A DNA stretch of 6,711 nt from contig JALWBK010000246.1 of NCBI GenBank assembly GCA_027037155.1, positions 1 to 6,711 of the forward strand, written 5' to 3'. The notes beneath the pieces were generated by a model. It was not told where the DNA came from. It did no database searches and was given only the letters and a program-made list of their open reading frames with translations. A program made the position numbers and the translations under genes. Shown here in pieces: positions 1 to 6,711 of this stretch. Every line of letters starts with the position of its first letter. Position 1 is the stretch's first letter. Source of the stretch: a bacterium. Its GTDB lineage: Bacteria; Thermosulfidibacterota; Thermosulfidibacteria; Thermosulfidibacterales; Thermosulfidibacteraceae.

Positions 1-2415
1 AAGGTGAAGGAAGACCCATCTAAGCCCAAGTACTACTGCCTTGAGATGTTCCCTTATCCATCAGGTAGAATACACATGGGCCACGTCCGCAACTACTCCA
101 TAGGAGATGTGGTGGCCAGATTTATGCGGATGAATGGCTACAATGTGCTTCACCCCATAGGCTGGGACGCCTTCGGACTACCTGCCGAGAATGCTGCTAT
201 TAAACATGGGGTACATCCAGCCAAGTGGACCTACGACAATATAGAGTACATGAAAAAACAGTTGAAAAGGCTGGGCTTTTCCTACGACTGGGACAGGGAA
301 ATAGCCACCTGTGACGAGGAGTACTACAAGTGGGAGCAAAAGATCTTTATAGAAATGCTTGAGAAGGGGCTCGTTTACAAAAGCAAATCTCCCGTTAACT
401 GGTGTGAACAGTGCCACACCGTTCTTGCCAACGAACAGGTGGTAGGAGGCAAATGTTGGCGCTGCAACAGCGAAGTGGTGACAAAGGAACTGGAGCAGTG
501 GTTTTTCAAGATCACAGACTACGCCGACGAGCTACTTGAGGGACTTAAAAAGTTAAAAGGCAAGTGGCCCGAAAGGGTGCTTGCCATGCAGGAAAACTGG
601 ATTGGCAAGTCTCAGGGTGCAGAGATTGAGTTCAAGATAGAGGGACTCGACAAGACCATAAAGGTCTTCACCACAAGACCAGACACCGTTTACGGCATAA
701 CCTTTATGAGCATCGCTCCAGAACATCCCCTGGTGGATGAGCTTATAAAGATGCACCCGGAGTACGAAAAGGTGAAACAGGAAGTGGAAAGACTCAGAAA
801 ACAGCCAAAATCGGCCCGTCTGCTTGAGGAGTTTGAAAAGGAAGGCGTCTTTACAGGAGCCTACTGTATCAACCCCTTCACTCAGGAGAAGGTGCCCATC
901 TTCGTGGCAAACTTCGTGATCTTTGAGTACGGAACAGGAGCGGTCATGGCAGTTCCCGCCCACGACCAGAGGGACTTTGAGTTCGCCAAAAAATACAATC
1001 TGCCCATAAAGGTAGTCATCCAACCAGAGGGGAAAGAGCTGAAGCCTGAGGAGATGACAGAGGCCTACGAAGAGCCTGGCATAATGGTAAATTCCGGACC
1101 CTTTACGGGAATGCCCAGCGAGGAAGGAAAGAAGGCTGTGATAAAGTATATGGAAGAGAAAGGCTTTGGTAGAAGCACCGTAACTTACAGACTGAGGGAC
1201 TGGCTCATATCCAGGCAGAGGTACTGGGGCACCCCCATTCCTGTAGTGTACTGCGACAAGTGTGGCATAGTACCCGTACCCAAAGAGGAGCTTCCGGTAA
1301 AGCTGCCCAAAGACGCTCCCTTCACTGGAGTGGGGAACCCGTTGGAGCAGGTGGAAGAGTTTGTCAACACCACATGCCCCAGATGCGGCGGTCCCGCAAG
1401 AAGAGAAACGGACACCATGGACACCTTTGTTGAATCCTCCTGGTACTTCTTCAGGTTCTGCTCCCCCAAATGCGATACAGCACCCTTTGACAAAGAGGCC
1501 ACTTCCTACTGGATGCCAGTAGACCAGTACATCGGCGGGATAGAACACGCAGTGCTGCACCTGCTTTACTCGAGGTTCTACACCAGGGTGCTAAGAGACC
1601 TTGGATACACCGACATAGACGAGCCCTTCAGCGCGCTCCTCACCCAGGGAATGGTACTGAAAGACGGCAGAAAGATGTCCAAATCCGCAGGCAATGTGGT
1701 GGATCCTGATGACATGATAAAGAAGTATGGTGCCGACACGGTAAGGCTCTTCCTGCTCTTTGCAGCACCTCCCGAAAAGGATCTTGAGTGGAACGACCAA
1801 GGCATTGAGGGATGCTACCGCTTCCTCAACAGGGTGTGGAGGCTCCTTTCGGAACACACAGAGGAGCTGAAGGAAGCAAAGGGAACATTCTCCTACGATG
1901 GCCTGTCGGACCCTGGCAAAAAAGCCGTTAGACTGACCCATAAGCTCATCAAGAAGGTCACAGAGGACATAAAGGCCTTTAAGTTCAATACGGCTATTGC
2001 AGCCTTTATGGAGTACATAAATGAGATTCAGGAGATAGAGGGAAGTATAAAATGGAAGGACGAAAACGAGAGGAAGGCACTCAGAGACTGCTTTGAAAAG
2101 GTAGCGCTGGTAATCTCTCCCTTTGTTCCCCATTTCGCCGATGAGATATGGGAAATGCTGGGCAACGAAGGGTTTACACTGAATCAAAAGTGGCCTGAGT
2201 ACAACGAAAAGTGGACAAAAGACGAAACCATCAACCTTGTGATACAGGTAAACGGAAAGGTAAGGGCACAGATGGAAGTTCCTCCCGGATTATCCAAGGA
2301 AGAGCTTGAAAAGAAGGCCATAGCCAACGAGAGAATACAAAAATGGATCGAAGGCAAAAAAATAGTCAAAGTTATTGTAGTTCCAGACAGACTTGTTAAC
2401 ATAGTGGTAAAATAG
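1..2415 (+). CDS. leuS: Leucyl-tRNA synthetase, 5' end outside the window
   Basis: Cytoplasmic class I enzyme that charges tRNA-Leu with leucine. The reading frame is open from base 1, and the GTG at 4-6 is an internal Val codon: the first visible residues ([13 protein letters not shown]) align about 30 residues into E. coli LeuRS, so the true start lies upstream. Counting from base 1, the HIGH motif is HMGH at residues 25-28, a four-Cys zinc site is C135/C138/C152/C155, and the CP1 editing domain has TTRPDT at 224-229 and HDQRD at 321-325. D322 and D325 match the editing aspartates D342 and D345 of E. coli. KMSKS is at 558-562, followed by the anticodon-binding helices and the C-terminal tRNA-binding domain ([11 protein letters not shown]). 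A second Cys cluster (YCDKCG, CPRCGG) lies before KMSKS. About 805 residues are visible, so the full chain is near the usual 800-880. The gene is intact, not split as in Aquifex. It is followed after 20 bases by the GAF-GGDEF gene. Confidence 0.98.
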   Translation, partial: KVKEDPSKPKYYCLEMFPYPSGRIHMGHVRNYSIGDVVARFMRMNGYNVLHPIGWDAFGLPAENAAIKHGVHPAKWTYDNIEYMKKQLKRLGFSYDWDREIATCDEEYYKWEQKIFIEMLEKGLVYKSKSPVNWCEQCHTVLANEQVVGGKCWRCNSEVVTKELEQWFFKITDYADELLEGLKKLKGKWPERVLAMQENWIGKSQGAEIEFKIEGLDKTIKVFTTRPDTVYGITFMSIAPEHPLVDELIKMHPEYEKVKQEVERLRKQPKSARLLEEFEKEGVFTGAYCINPFTQEKVPIFVANFVIFEYGTGAVMAVPAHDQRDFEFAKKYNLPIKVVIQPEGKELKPEEMTEAYEEPGIMVNSGPFTGMPSEEGKKAVIKYMEEKGFGRSTVTYRLRDWLISRQRYWGTPIPVVYCDKCGIVPVPKEELPVKLPKDAPFTGVGNPLEQVEEFVNTTCPRCGGPARRETDTMDTFVESSWYFFRFCSPKCDTAPFDKEATSYWMPVDQYIGGIEHAVLHLLYSRFYTRVLRDLGYTDIDEPFSALLTQGMVLKDGRKMSKSAGNVVDPDDMIKKYGADTVRLFLLFAAPPEKDLEWNDQGIEGCYRFLNRVWRLLSEHTEELKEAKGTFSYDGLSDPGKKAVRLTHKLIKKVTEDIKAFKFNTAIAAFMEYINEIQEIEGSIKWKDENERKALRDCFEKVALVISPFVPHFADEIWEMLGNEGFTLNQKWPEYNEKWTKDETINLVIQVNGKVRAQMEVPPGLSKEELEKKAIANERIQKWIEGKKIVKVIVVPDRLVNIVVK

Positions 2416-2435
2416 GAAACATCTGGAGGGGAGGG

Positions 2436-3407
2436 ATGAACAGCATTGATCTCTTTCACGAAGTCCTTAAAGGAATGACTGAAGAGGTGTATCTTGAAGA
2501 GATACTTTCAAATATCATGTTCTTTTTAAGAACCAACTACAGGCCCCAATCCTGTGCCGTAATACTCTTCAAAGATGGACTCAAGGTCAAGATATCAAGG
2601 GGACTTTCCTACACGTTCATAAAAGAGCTTCACAAAGAGGGGAAGCACCCCCTAATTGAGTTCATCAAAAAGAAGGGTAAAATCACTATCATAAACGAAG
2701 AGCATCCCGTCTATCCTACATCTATGGAACATCCTTACAAAACCATGGTTCTTCTGCCCCTGAAAGAGGAAGGGGAAATCACAGGAATGCTCTTCATGGA
2801 CTTCTCCAAGGAGAAGAGCTTCACAGAAGAGGAGATGAAGTTCTTAGAAACCCTCAGCTACCTTATATCCGTTGCCATCTTCTATTACGAAGAACTTGAT
2901 CGACTGTACGATCTCATCAACTACGACGCCCTTACAGGGGTTTACAACTTCAAACACTTCCACGAGCTTCTCTTTACCGAGGTCCAGAGGGCAGACGATA
3001 CGGGCCATCCCTTTGCCATGGCACTTTTTGCCATTACGGGGCTTAAGGAAGTAAACGACAAGTACGGGCACATTGCCGGTGACGAGCTGTTAAAGAGTGT
3101 AGCAGAGCTGATTAGCAAAAAGATACGAACCTTTGATATCATAGCGAGATACGCCGCCGCAAAGTTCGTAGTGGTATTTCCCGAAGCCACCAAGGACTGG
3201 GCTCAGAAGGTGGCTCAAGATGTTATAAAGGAGTTCAATGGGAGCGAGTGGGCAAAGTTAGACGCCAACGTTTACCTTGATATAGGCATCGTAGGTTATC
3301 CAGAGGATGCAGACAACGAAAAGACCCTTCTGAACCGTCTTGAAGAGTGCGTACACGAAGCAAAAAGGACCAAAGGAAGCAACATCGTGGTGTGGCCCTT
3401 CAAATAA
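2436..3407 (+). CDS. GAF plus degenerate GGDEF domain protein, probable c-di-GMP receptor
   Basis: Soluble 323-residue protein with no signal peptide or membrane segment. Residues about 10-150 form a GAF-type sensor domain, then comes a short linker helix, then a GGDEF fold at about 163-320 beginning [12 protein letters not shown]. The GGDEF signature is AAAKF at 240-244, where G-G-D/E-E-F is expected. The first metal-binding Asp (PleD D327) is A199 in FAITGLK. N207 and D216, equivalent to the guanine-contacting Asn and Asp, remain. The inhibitory-site motif RxxD is present as R231-T-F-D234, exactly five residues before the degenerate signature. In this family, loss of the acidic signature and metal residue abolishes diguanylate cyclase activity, and a kept I-site lets inactive GGDEF domains bind c-di-GMP. 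A receptor role is therefore inferred. The ATG has GGAGG at 2425-2429, six bases upstream. The 20-base gap to leuS implies co-transcription. The GAF ligand is unknown. The domain call is firm and the function is not. Confidence 0.93.
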   Translation: MNSIDLFHEVLKGMTEEVYLEEILSNIMFFLRTNYRPQSCAVILFKDGLKVKISRGLSYTFIKELHKEGKHPLIEFIKKKGKITIINEEHPVYPTSMEHPYKTMVLLPLKEEGEITGMLFMDFSKEKSFTEEEMKFLETLSYLISVAIFYYEELDRLYDLINYDALTGVYNFKHFHELLFTEVQRADDTGHPFAMALFAITGLKEVNDKYGHIAGDELLKSVAELISKKIRTFDIIARYAAAKFVVVFPEATKDWAQKVAQDVIKEFNGSEWAKLDANVYLDIGIVGYPEDADNEKTLLNRLEECVHEAKRTKGSNIVVWPFK

Positions 3408-3411
3408 AGAG

Positions 3412-3439
3412 ACGGGGCTGGGTTTGAACCCAGCCCCGT
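3412..3439. terminator. Bidirectional intrinsic terminator between convergent genes
   Basis: A perfect 13-bp inverted repeat, ACGGGGCTGGGTT (3412-3424) and AACCCAGCCCCGT (3427-3439), has only two bases between the arms, so the real loop must open the last A-T pairs. The core is very GC-rich. It begins five bases after the stop of the plus-strand GGDEF gene and ends five bases before the stop of the minus-strand bd-like gene. Reading on the minus strand, the stem is followed by CTCTTTATTTG, a moderate T tract. On the plus strand the following GTTCAGCT is a poor tract. Termination should be better for the minus-strand operon, with the stem also shielding the plus-strand transcript end. Confidence 0.85.
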
Positions 3440-3443
3440 TCAG

Positions 3444-4640
3444 CTAAAAGAGTGTCCCATTCTTTAGAGAGATCACTATACCAAGAACAGCCACCACAAC
3501 GAACCACACAACGGGAAGCGCAGCAGCTATCTTTCCAAAGCCGTCAAGTTCCTTGAGCTCCAAGGGCTCCTCAGAAGTGCTCTTTCCAAGCTTGTAAACC
3601 ACCGCAATAGGATAGGCTATTACCAAAAGTCCCATGACAAAAGTGACAAAGAAAAGCACGGTGCTTCCCACACTCATACTCATCTTGTAGGCGTATAGAT
3701 TGTAACCCTGCTTGGTCAGCAGCGTGTATCTCAAAAACTCCCTCACAGCACTCATGAGAAGCACCGCCACAAAGGCGAAGAAGCCTGTGGAGAGGGCCTT
3801 ACCAATGGGATCGCTCTGTACCTTAAAGAGGTATCCCACAAAGGCTGCCGCTGCCAAAACACCAACCAACGTTATGGGATGGAACATGAAGGAAGTGGGA
3901 GTGGTGAGCAGCCACCAAATGCCCGCAAGCCCCTGCAGACAGGAGGCGTAGAGTGCTATCTTCGCTCCGAGCTCGGCCACCCACTGGGTATAGCTGTCGC
4001 TGTACTTGCCCCTAAAGTACCATCCGTAAAGCATCATATAGACACCTGTAATGGCAAAGGACGGGAGTATAAAATGCAGAAAACGTGGAATCTCTATGGC
4101 ATGCAACTTACTACCGGAAAGATCAACGTGCCCATTGGAAACAACCCAGGAGCTCCACTTCTCGGGATGTATTATCTGCACAGAAAGCGCATGGATAATT
4201 ACAGCAGCAACAATTAGGGAAACAAAGCTCAAAAGTGCCCAGAACAGGCTCCCACCGTTCTCTCCCTTCCCAAGATAGAAGAGGTACGCAAAGCTGAAAG
4301 CCGCCGCTATAGCAACCAAGAAAATCAGAGTCCACCACGCTGAGAGATTACCCGACGTGTACCAGAAGGGATCGTATATCACCTGAACAAACAACAAAGG
4401 CGCAACTCCAAGCACTATAGCCAAAGAGGTCATTACGGTGTTGGCTCTGGCAAAGGCCCTTGAAAGCCTCAAAGAGTAATCACTCCCTTTTAACCTACCC
4501 CATATAGCTACAGCAGTTCCACCTATCACTACATTAACGCAGATAATGTGCAGGGCAAAAGTAAGTACCATAAGCACCTGAAAGATCACAGGGTAAAAGG
4601 GAACACCAAATACGTCCCTGATGCTATTCAAAACTCCCAT
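3444..4640 (-). CDS. CydA-like membrane subunit without heme c (second bd-like subunit)
   Basis: Integral membrane protein of 398 residues with about ten hydrophobic helices: roughly 17-48, 68-88, 102-123, 132-157, 187-209, 222-245, 254-272, 283-303, 323-349 and 372-392. It resembles cytochrome bd subunit I. TFALH with H31 matches the first-helix His19 of E. coli CydA. RFLHFILPSFAITG with H189 matches the KFVHTVASGYVTG segment whose His186 ligates heme b558. VREFLR at 299-304 parallels the REGVRRP segment of the partner subunit. The TM3 glutamates (E99/E107) are absent. The Q-loop is missing: only about ten residues join helices 6 and 7, and H254 lies there. No CXXCH is present. It starts 12 bases after the upstream subunit's stop, with GGAGGT at 4646-4651 five bases from the ATG, so the two are surely co-expressed. 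The likely role is the heme-b-carrying partner of the heme-c subunit. No canonical CydB is visible. The substrate is not established. Confidence 0.88.
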   Translation of the reverse strand: MGVLNSIRDVFGVPFYPVIFQVLMVLTFALHIICVNVVIGGTAVAIWGRLKGSDYSLRLSRAFARANTVMTSLAIVLGVAPLLFVQVIYDPFWYTSGNLSAWWTLIFLVAIAAAFSFAYLFYLGKGENGGSLFWALLSFVSLIVAAVIIHALSVQIIHPEKWSSWVVSNGHVDLSGSKLHAIEIPRFLHFILPSFAITGVYMMLYGWYFRGKYSDSYTQWVAELGAKIALYASCLQGLAGIWWLLTTPTSFMFHPITLVGVLAAAAFVGYLFKVQSDPIGKALSTGFFAFVAVLLMSAVREFLRYTLLTKQGYNLYAYKMSMSVGSTVLFFVTFVMGLLVIAYPIAVVYKLGKSTSEEPLELKELDGFGKIAAALPVVWFVVVAVLGIVISLKNGTLF

Positions 4641-4652
4641 AGCTGACCTCCC

Positions 4653-5978
4653 TTATTCATTTTCCTTGGCTATAGTGGCAAGATAGGCCGCAGCCGCCTC
4701 TTTTTCTTTATCCGTTCCCACAAAAGGCGGCATATAGGGATAATCGCCCAGGCTGTCCAGTACATCCTTTATCTCATCCTCCTCCATACCGCTCAAAAGC
4801 TTGGCAAGTGGCCTTATCAGACCGTTTCTCTTTATAGAGTGGCAACCGGAACACTGATGCGCCACCAACACCTTACCAATCTCTATCTTGTTTGCCTCCG
4901 TTATGGTTCTCATCTTCTTCGGCAGGTAGAACAGCCTGCTCATAAAGCCCTTCTCGTTAAGCTCCTCCACCTCTGCCTTAACTCCCTTAGCGGGAACATC
5001 CTTAGCTATCACCTGGCTGCTACCGTACATGAGCCCACCGATAATGTAGGGGCGCCTTACACCCTCTCTAAAGGCCTCTGCACCGCCGATGGCAAGGAAG
5101 AGCACAAACAGCATAGCTATACCAAGGGCCATGTTGGACATGGAAGGCTTGAGGTAACCGAAAACGAAGAAGTACAGAAAGAGCACCAAGCTAAAGACAG
5201 CACACACCACCAGCATGTTCTTGAGGTAAGGGAGGGTGTTAAAGGCGAGCTCCTTTGCCTCAGGAGGCAGCTTCATCAGGTACCATCCTCCAAAGACAGC
5301 TCCAGCCACAAGACCAGCCATGCCCCAAATAGAAGCGGTTTTTGTAACCTCCTCCCTAACCTGTACGTTAGAAACCCTTCTTGCAGCCACCATGGCATAG
5401 GCAGCTGCTATAGCGAACATAAATCCGGTTCTTGAAAATAGCTGGGGCCAGTAGGTGGAGTTGAAGAACCCATCAAAGAATCCACCTGTCTTGAACCAGG
5501 TATCTGGTGTAAGCATAAAGGCAAGAATACCTGTGATAATAACCATGCTTATCCAAGCACCCCAAGCGTAAATCCAACCTATCCTTATATGGTGCTGGGG
5601 ACTAACCCTGTTGAGGGTGTAATAGTACGCGTAGATAGCTACGATCTCAATTATAAAGAATACCCACTCAGTGGCCCATCCCCACACGTAGTTGTGAATA
5701 AGTGCCGAAATAGCCCTGGGAGCCGCAACGGCCGCCGAGAACCATATCCCCACTCCCGTGATGGAACCGTAAACAAAGCAAAAAACAAGTATCAAAAGGG
5801 CGTACTTCTTAACAAACTCCAAAAGCTCAGGACGATTCTCCTTATAGGCCTTCCGCTCCACATAAACGCTGAACCACAAAGCACTGGTAGCAAGATGCGA
5901 TGGCAGTATGTGAAAGGTAGCAACTATGGCAATTATGAATGCACTGCTCAGCACAGGTAAGAACCACGCCGGATACAT
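4653..5978 (-). CDS. CydA-like cytochrome bd-family subunit with C-terminal cytochrome c domain
   Basis: Membrane cytochrome of 441 residues. Eight hydrophobic helices are visible: about 9-40, 60-87, 98-122, 134-156, 179-200, 212-236, 249-275 and 280-303. A hydrophilic tail follows, with a mono-heme c domain at about 357-441: C376-S-G-C379-H380 and a probable distal Met416 in YMPPF. CydA-like signs are ATFH with H23 (E. coli His19), E104 and E111 in helix 3 (near E99/E107), KNM with M255 (R391-I-M393, where Met is a b558 ligand), and E301[10 protein letters not shown]311, corresponding to the region ending in the GRQPW motif. The b558 His186 position is Ser/Arg (S182/R183). The Q-loop is only about 15 residues, without its Lys/Glu pair. 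CydA's ninth helix is replaced by the heme domain. With an outward N terminus and eight helices, that domain faces the periplasm. The ATG has AGGAGG at 5985-5990, six bases away. First gene of a two-gene operon. A cytochrome c-linked redox role is inferred, and O2 reduction is unproven. Confidence 0.92.
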   Translation of the reverse strand: MYPAWFLPVLSSAFIIAIVATFHILPSHLATSALWFSVYVERKAYKENRPELLEFVKKYALLILVFCFVYGSITGVGIWFSAAVAAPRAISALIHNYVWGWATEWVFFIIEIVAIYAYYYTLNRVSPQHHIRIGWIYAWGAWISMVIITGILAFMLTPDTWFKTGGFFDGFFNSTYWPQLFSRTGFMFAIAAAYAMVAARRVSNVQVREEVTKTASIWGMAGLVAGAVFGGWYLMKLPPEAKELAFNTLPYLKNMLVVCAVFSLVLFLYFFVFGYLKPSMSNMALGIAMLFVLFLAIGGAEAFREGVRRPYIIGGLMYGSSQVIAKDVPAKGVKAEVEELNEKGFMSRLFYLPKKMRTITEANKIEIGKVLVAHQCSGCHSIKRNGLIRPLAKLLSGMEEDEIKDVLDSLGDYPYMPPFVGTDKEKEAAAAYLATIAKENE

Positions 5979-6004
5979 GCCGCACCTCCTAAACTTTACA
6001 TATT

Positions 6005-6015
6005 TTGTCAGACAA
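6005..6015. repeat. Short perfect palindrome at the predicted bd-operon transcription start
   Basis: TTGTC and GACAA flank a single central A, a perfect 11-base odd palindrome. It covers the inferred start point (about 6014) of the minus-strand bd-like operon and could be a repressor site. It is short enough to be chance. Confidence 0.35.
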
Positions 6016-6020
6016 CTCTA

Positions 6021-6048
6021 AATTTATCCCTTGTGAACTCTGTGTCAA
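6021..6048 (-). promoter_or_regulatory. Sigma70-type promoter for the bd-like operon
   Basis: On the minus strand, a perfect -35 TTGACA (6043-6048) is followed by a 16-base spacer and -10 TAAATT (6021-6026, four of six consensus bases). Transcription would begin near 6014, giving a leader of about 35 bases with AGGAGG before the ATG at 5978. The -35 is strong and the -10 moderate. The site lies within the promoter assigned to the divergent macrodomain gene. Confidence 0.55.
6031..6048. promoter_or_regulatory. Candidate CRP/FNR-family operator
   Basis: The 18-base stretch has half-sites TTGTGA and TGTCAA six bases apart. The left half is a perfect match to the TTGTGA half-site used by CRP- and HcpR-type regulators (TTGTGA-N6-TCACAA). 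The right half matches four of six. The two halves are also the -35 boxes of the two divergent promoters, so a bound protein would touch both. No regulator gene is in the window. This is a motif-level suggestion. Confidence 0.3.
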
Positions 6049-6059
6049 GTCTTTATTAT
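6031..6059 (+). promoter_or_regulatory. Sigma70-type promoter for the macrodomain gene
   Basis: A -35 TTGTGA (6031-6036, four of six) and -10 TATTAT (6054-6059, five of six) are separated by the optimal 17 bases. The predicted start of transcription is near 6066, leaving a leader of about 29 bases. The two boxes bracket the -35 of the oppositely directed bd-operon promoter, so the two promoters share DNA. Confidence 0.5.
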
Positions 6060-6062
6060 AAC

Positions 6063-6085
6063 CCTAACAAAAGCCCACTGTTAGG
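6063..6085 (+). repeat. Inverted repeat overlapping the macrodomain ribosome binding site
   Basis: CCTAACA (6063-6069) and TGTTAGG (6079-6085) form a perfect 7-bp inverted repeat around nine bases. The right arm includes the first AGG of the AGGAGGT ribosome binding site (6083-6089). If the transcript begins at or before about 6062, the hairpin would partly hide the ribosome binding site. If it begins near 6066, as the promoter predicts, the RNA stem would be incomplete and the repeat would act, if at all, as a DNA operator near the start point. Confidence 0.45.
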
Positions 6086-6094
6086 AGGTGGAAC

Positions 6095-6640
6095 ATGGAG
6101 GTTCTGGCAGAGAAGGTACTGCCCAACAACAGAGTCATAAAGGTTATCCTTGGAGACATAACAGAAGAGGAAACTGATGCCATAGTCAATGCCGCAAACT
6201 CCCGTCTTCAGCACGGAGGAGGAGTGGCAGGTGCCATTGTCAGAAAGGGAGGACGCATAATACAGGAGGAGAGCAACAAGATAGGATACTGTCCCGTAGG
6301 AGACGCAGTCTACACCTCTGCCGGAAGCCTCAAGGCCAAATACGTGATTCACGCCGTAGGGCCCATGTGGGGAGAGGGAGATGAAGAGAAGAAGCTGAGA
6401 AGCGCTGTGAGAAGGGCGCTGGAAGTGGCAACGGAGCTGAAGCTCAAAAGCGTTGCCCTTCCAGCCATAAGCACCGGTATCTTTGGCTATCCCAAAGAGG
6501 AAGGGACGAAGGTTATACTTGATGAAGTGGTGAGGTTCCTGAAAGAAAGGGAAACCACCCTTCAGGAGGTGCATTTGACCAATATCGACAGGCAAACCAG
6601 TGAGCTTTTTGTTAATCATATACAAAACTTGGAGGTATAG
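6095..6640 (+). CDS. Macrodomain protein, Af1521-like ADP-ribose binding
   Basis: A single macrodomain fills this 181-residue cytoplasmic protein. Conserved parts are the adenine-site GDIT with D21, the [18 protein letters not shown] loop (31-48) with N35, the HAVGP strand (86-90) and the phosphate loop [11 protein letters not shown] (123-133). The family binds ADP-ribose and some members remove it from proteins or deacetylate O-acetyl-ADP-ribose. The loop reads GGGVA-GAIV, as in archaeal Af1521 (GGGVAYAI), not GGGVDGAIH as in YmdB and MacroD, so the catalytic Asp and nearby His of that class are A45 and V49 here. The N terminus MEVL and a DRQTSEL segment near the C terminus (DRKSAEV in Af1521) also match. 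Binding is well supported; which bond it hydrolyses, if any, is open. The ATG has AGGAGGT at 6083-6089, five bases upstream. The next gene begins two bases after the stop. Confidence 0.93.
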   Translation: MEVLAEKVLPNNRVIKVILGDITEEETDAIVNAANSRLQHGGGVAGAIVRKGGRIIQEESNKIGYCPVGDAVYTSAGSLKAKYVIHAVGPMWGEGDEEKKLRSAVRRALEVATELKLKSVALPAISTGIFGYPKEEGTKVILDEVVRFLKERETTLQEVHLTNIDRQTSELFVNHIQNLEV

Positions 6641-6642
6641 CC

Positions 6643-6711
6643 ATGAAACCAACAGCGGTAGATAGGGCAAAGATAACGATTTTGGTAGATAACTACTACG
6701 ACGTACTACTT
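6643..6711 (+). CDS. N-terminal fragment, probable metallo-beta-lactamase-fold protein
   Basis: Only 23 codons lie in the window and the frame stays open to the end. The ATG is preceded by GGAGGT (6631-6636), six bases away, which sits inside the last codons of the macrodomain gene. The two-base gap implies translational coupling. The visible segment [14 protein letters not shown] resembles the first strand of the COG1237 group of metallo-beta-lactamase-fold hydrolases, which typically open with (I/V)T(I/V)LVDNxxDxLL; some are annotated as methanopterin-related synthases. The HxHxDH metal site, which would confirm this, lies beyond the window. The gene is certain from its signals; the family is a recognition from very little sequence. 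Confidence 0.6.
   Translation, partial: MKPTAVDRAKITILVDNYYDVLL

Noticed and set aside
4..6. GTG as the start of leuS
   Set aside because: Conserved LeuRS sequence normally has about 30 more N-terminal residues, and the frame is open back to base 1, so the gene simply enters from outside the window.
553..1560. Long open frame of 335 codons on the minus strand inside leuS
   Set aside because: It lies fully antisense to a highly conserved leuS region, its translation shows no recognisable domain, and no ribosome binding site or promoter argues for it. It is a shadow of the codon bias in leuS.
1591..2187. 198-codon minus-strand frame opposite the end of leuS
   Set aside because: Antisense to the conserved anticodon-binding region. 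The translation is rich in Cys and Leu without any family pattern.
4839..5435. 198-codon plus-strand frame opposite the heme-c subunit
   Set aside because: It is antisense to a well-supported membrane cytochrome, and its His/Ser-rich translation looks like reversed membrane-helix coding.
6055..6060. Perfect TATAAT on the minus strand
   Set aside because: The sequence at the proper upstream distance (about 6078-6083, TAACAG on that strand) is a poor -35, so the TTGACA/TAAATT pair is a better promoter for the bd-like operon.
6056..6670. 204-codon minus-strand frame covering the macrodomain gene
   Set aside because: The plus-strand frame carries all macrodomain motifs, so the opposite frame is a shadow. 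It would also run across the divergent promoter region.
1..6711. CRISPR arrays, tRNA or rRNA genes, insertion sequences
   Set aside because: No regularly spaced repeats, tRNA-like cloverleaf segments, transposase motifs or terminal inverted repeats were seen; nearly all the sequence is accounted for by the protein genes.

Overview
The window reads as a chromosomal segment of a thermophilic or thermophile-like bacterium with a respiratory chain. The proteins are rich in Lys and Glu, Arg is mostly AGG/AGA, Ile is often ATA, base composition is roughly balanced, genes are tightly packed, and strong AGGAGG-type ribosome binding sites precede the starts. The lineage cannot be fixed from this piece. 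Thermophilic groups such as Aquificota, Thermosulfidibacter-like or Nitrospirota-like bacteria fit. Leucyl-tRNA synthetase is one continuous chain here, unlike the split alpha/beta enzyme of Aquifex aeolicus.

Layout: (1) 1-3407, plus strand, a two-gene run. It holds leuS, whose 5' end lies before the window, and 20 bases later a GAF plus degenerate GGDEF protein. (2) 3412-3439, a strong hairpin that should end transcription from both sides of a convergent junction. (3) 3444-5978, minus strand, a two-gene operon for a cytochrome bd-like membrane complex. The first gene encodes a CydA-like subunit whose last helix is replaced by a periplasmic c-type cytochrome domain. The second encodes another CydA-like subunit without heme c. 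(4) 5979-6094, a short divergent control region with two overlapping promoters, a CRP/FNR-type half-palindrome and two small inverted repeats. (5) 6095 to the end, plus strand, an Af1521-like macrodomain protein coupled to the beginning of a probable metallo-beta-lactamase-fold protein.

The most interesting part is the bd-like pair. Neither subunit has the long quinol-binding Q-loop of canonical CydA. The recognisable heme-ligand positions are divided between the two chains, and a mono-heme c domain is attached on the side expected to face the periplasm. This suggests a membrane redox complex exchanging electrons with periplasmic cytochrome c, not a textbook quinol oxidase. The second notable point is a GGDEF domain that has lost its catalytic signature but keeps the RxxD inhibitory-site motif, which points to a c-di-GMP receptor instead of a cyclase.
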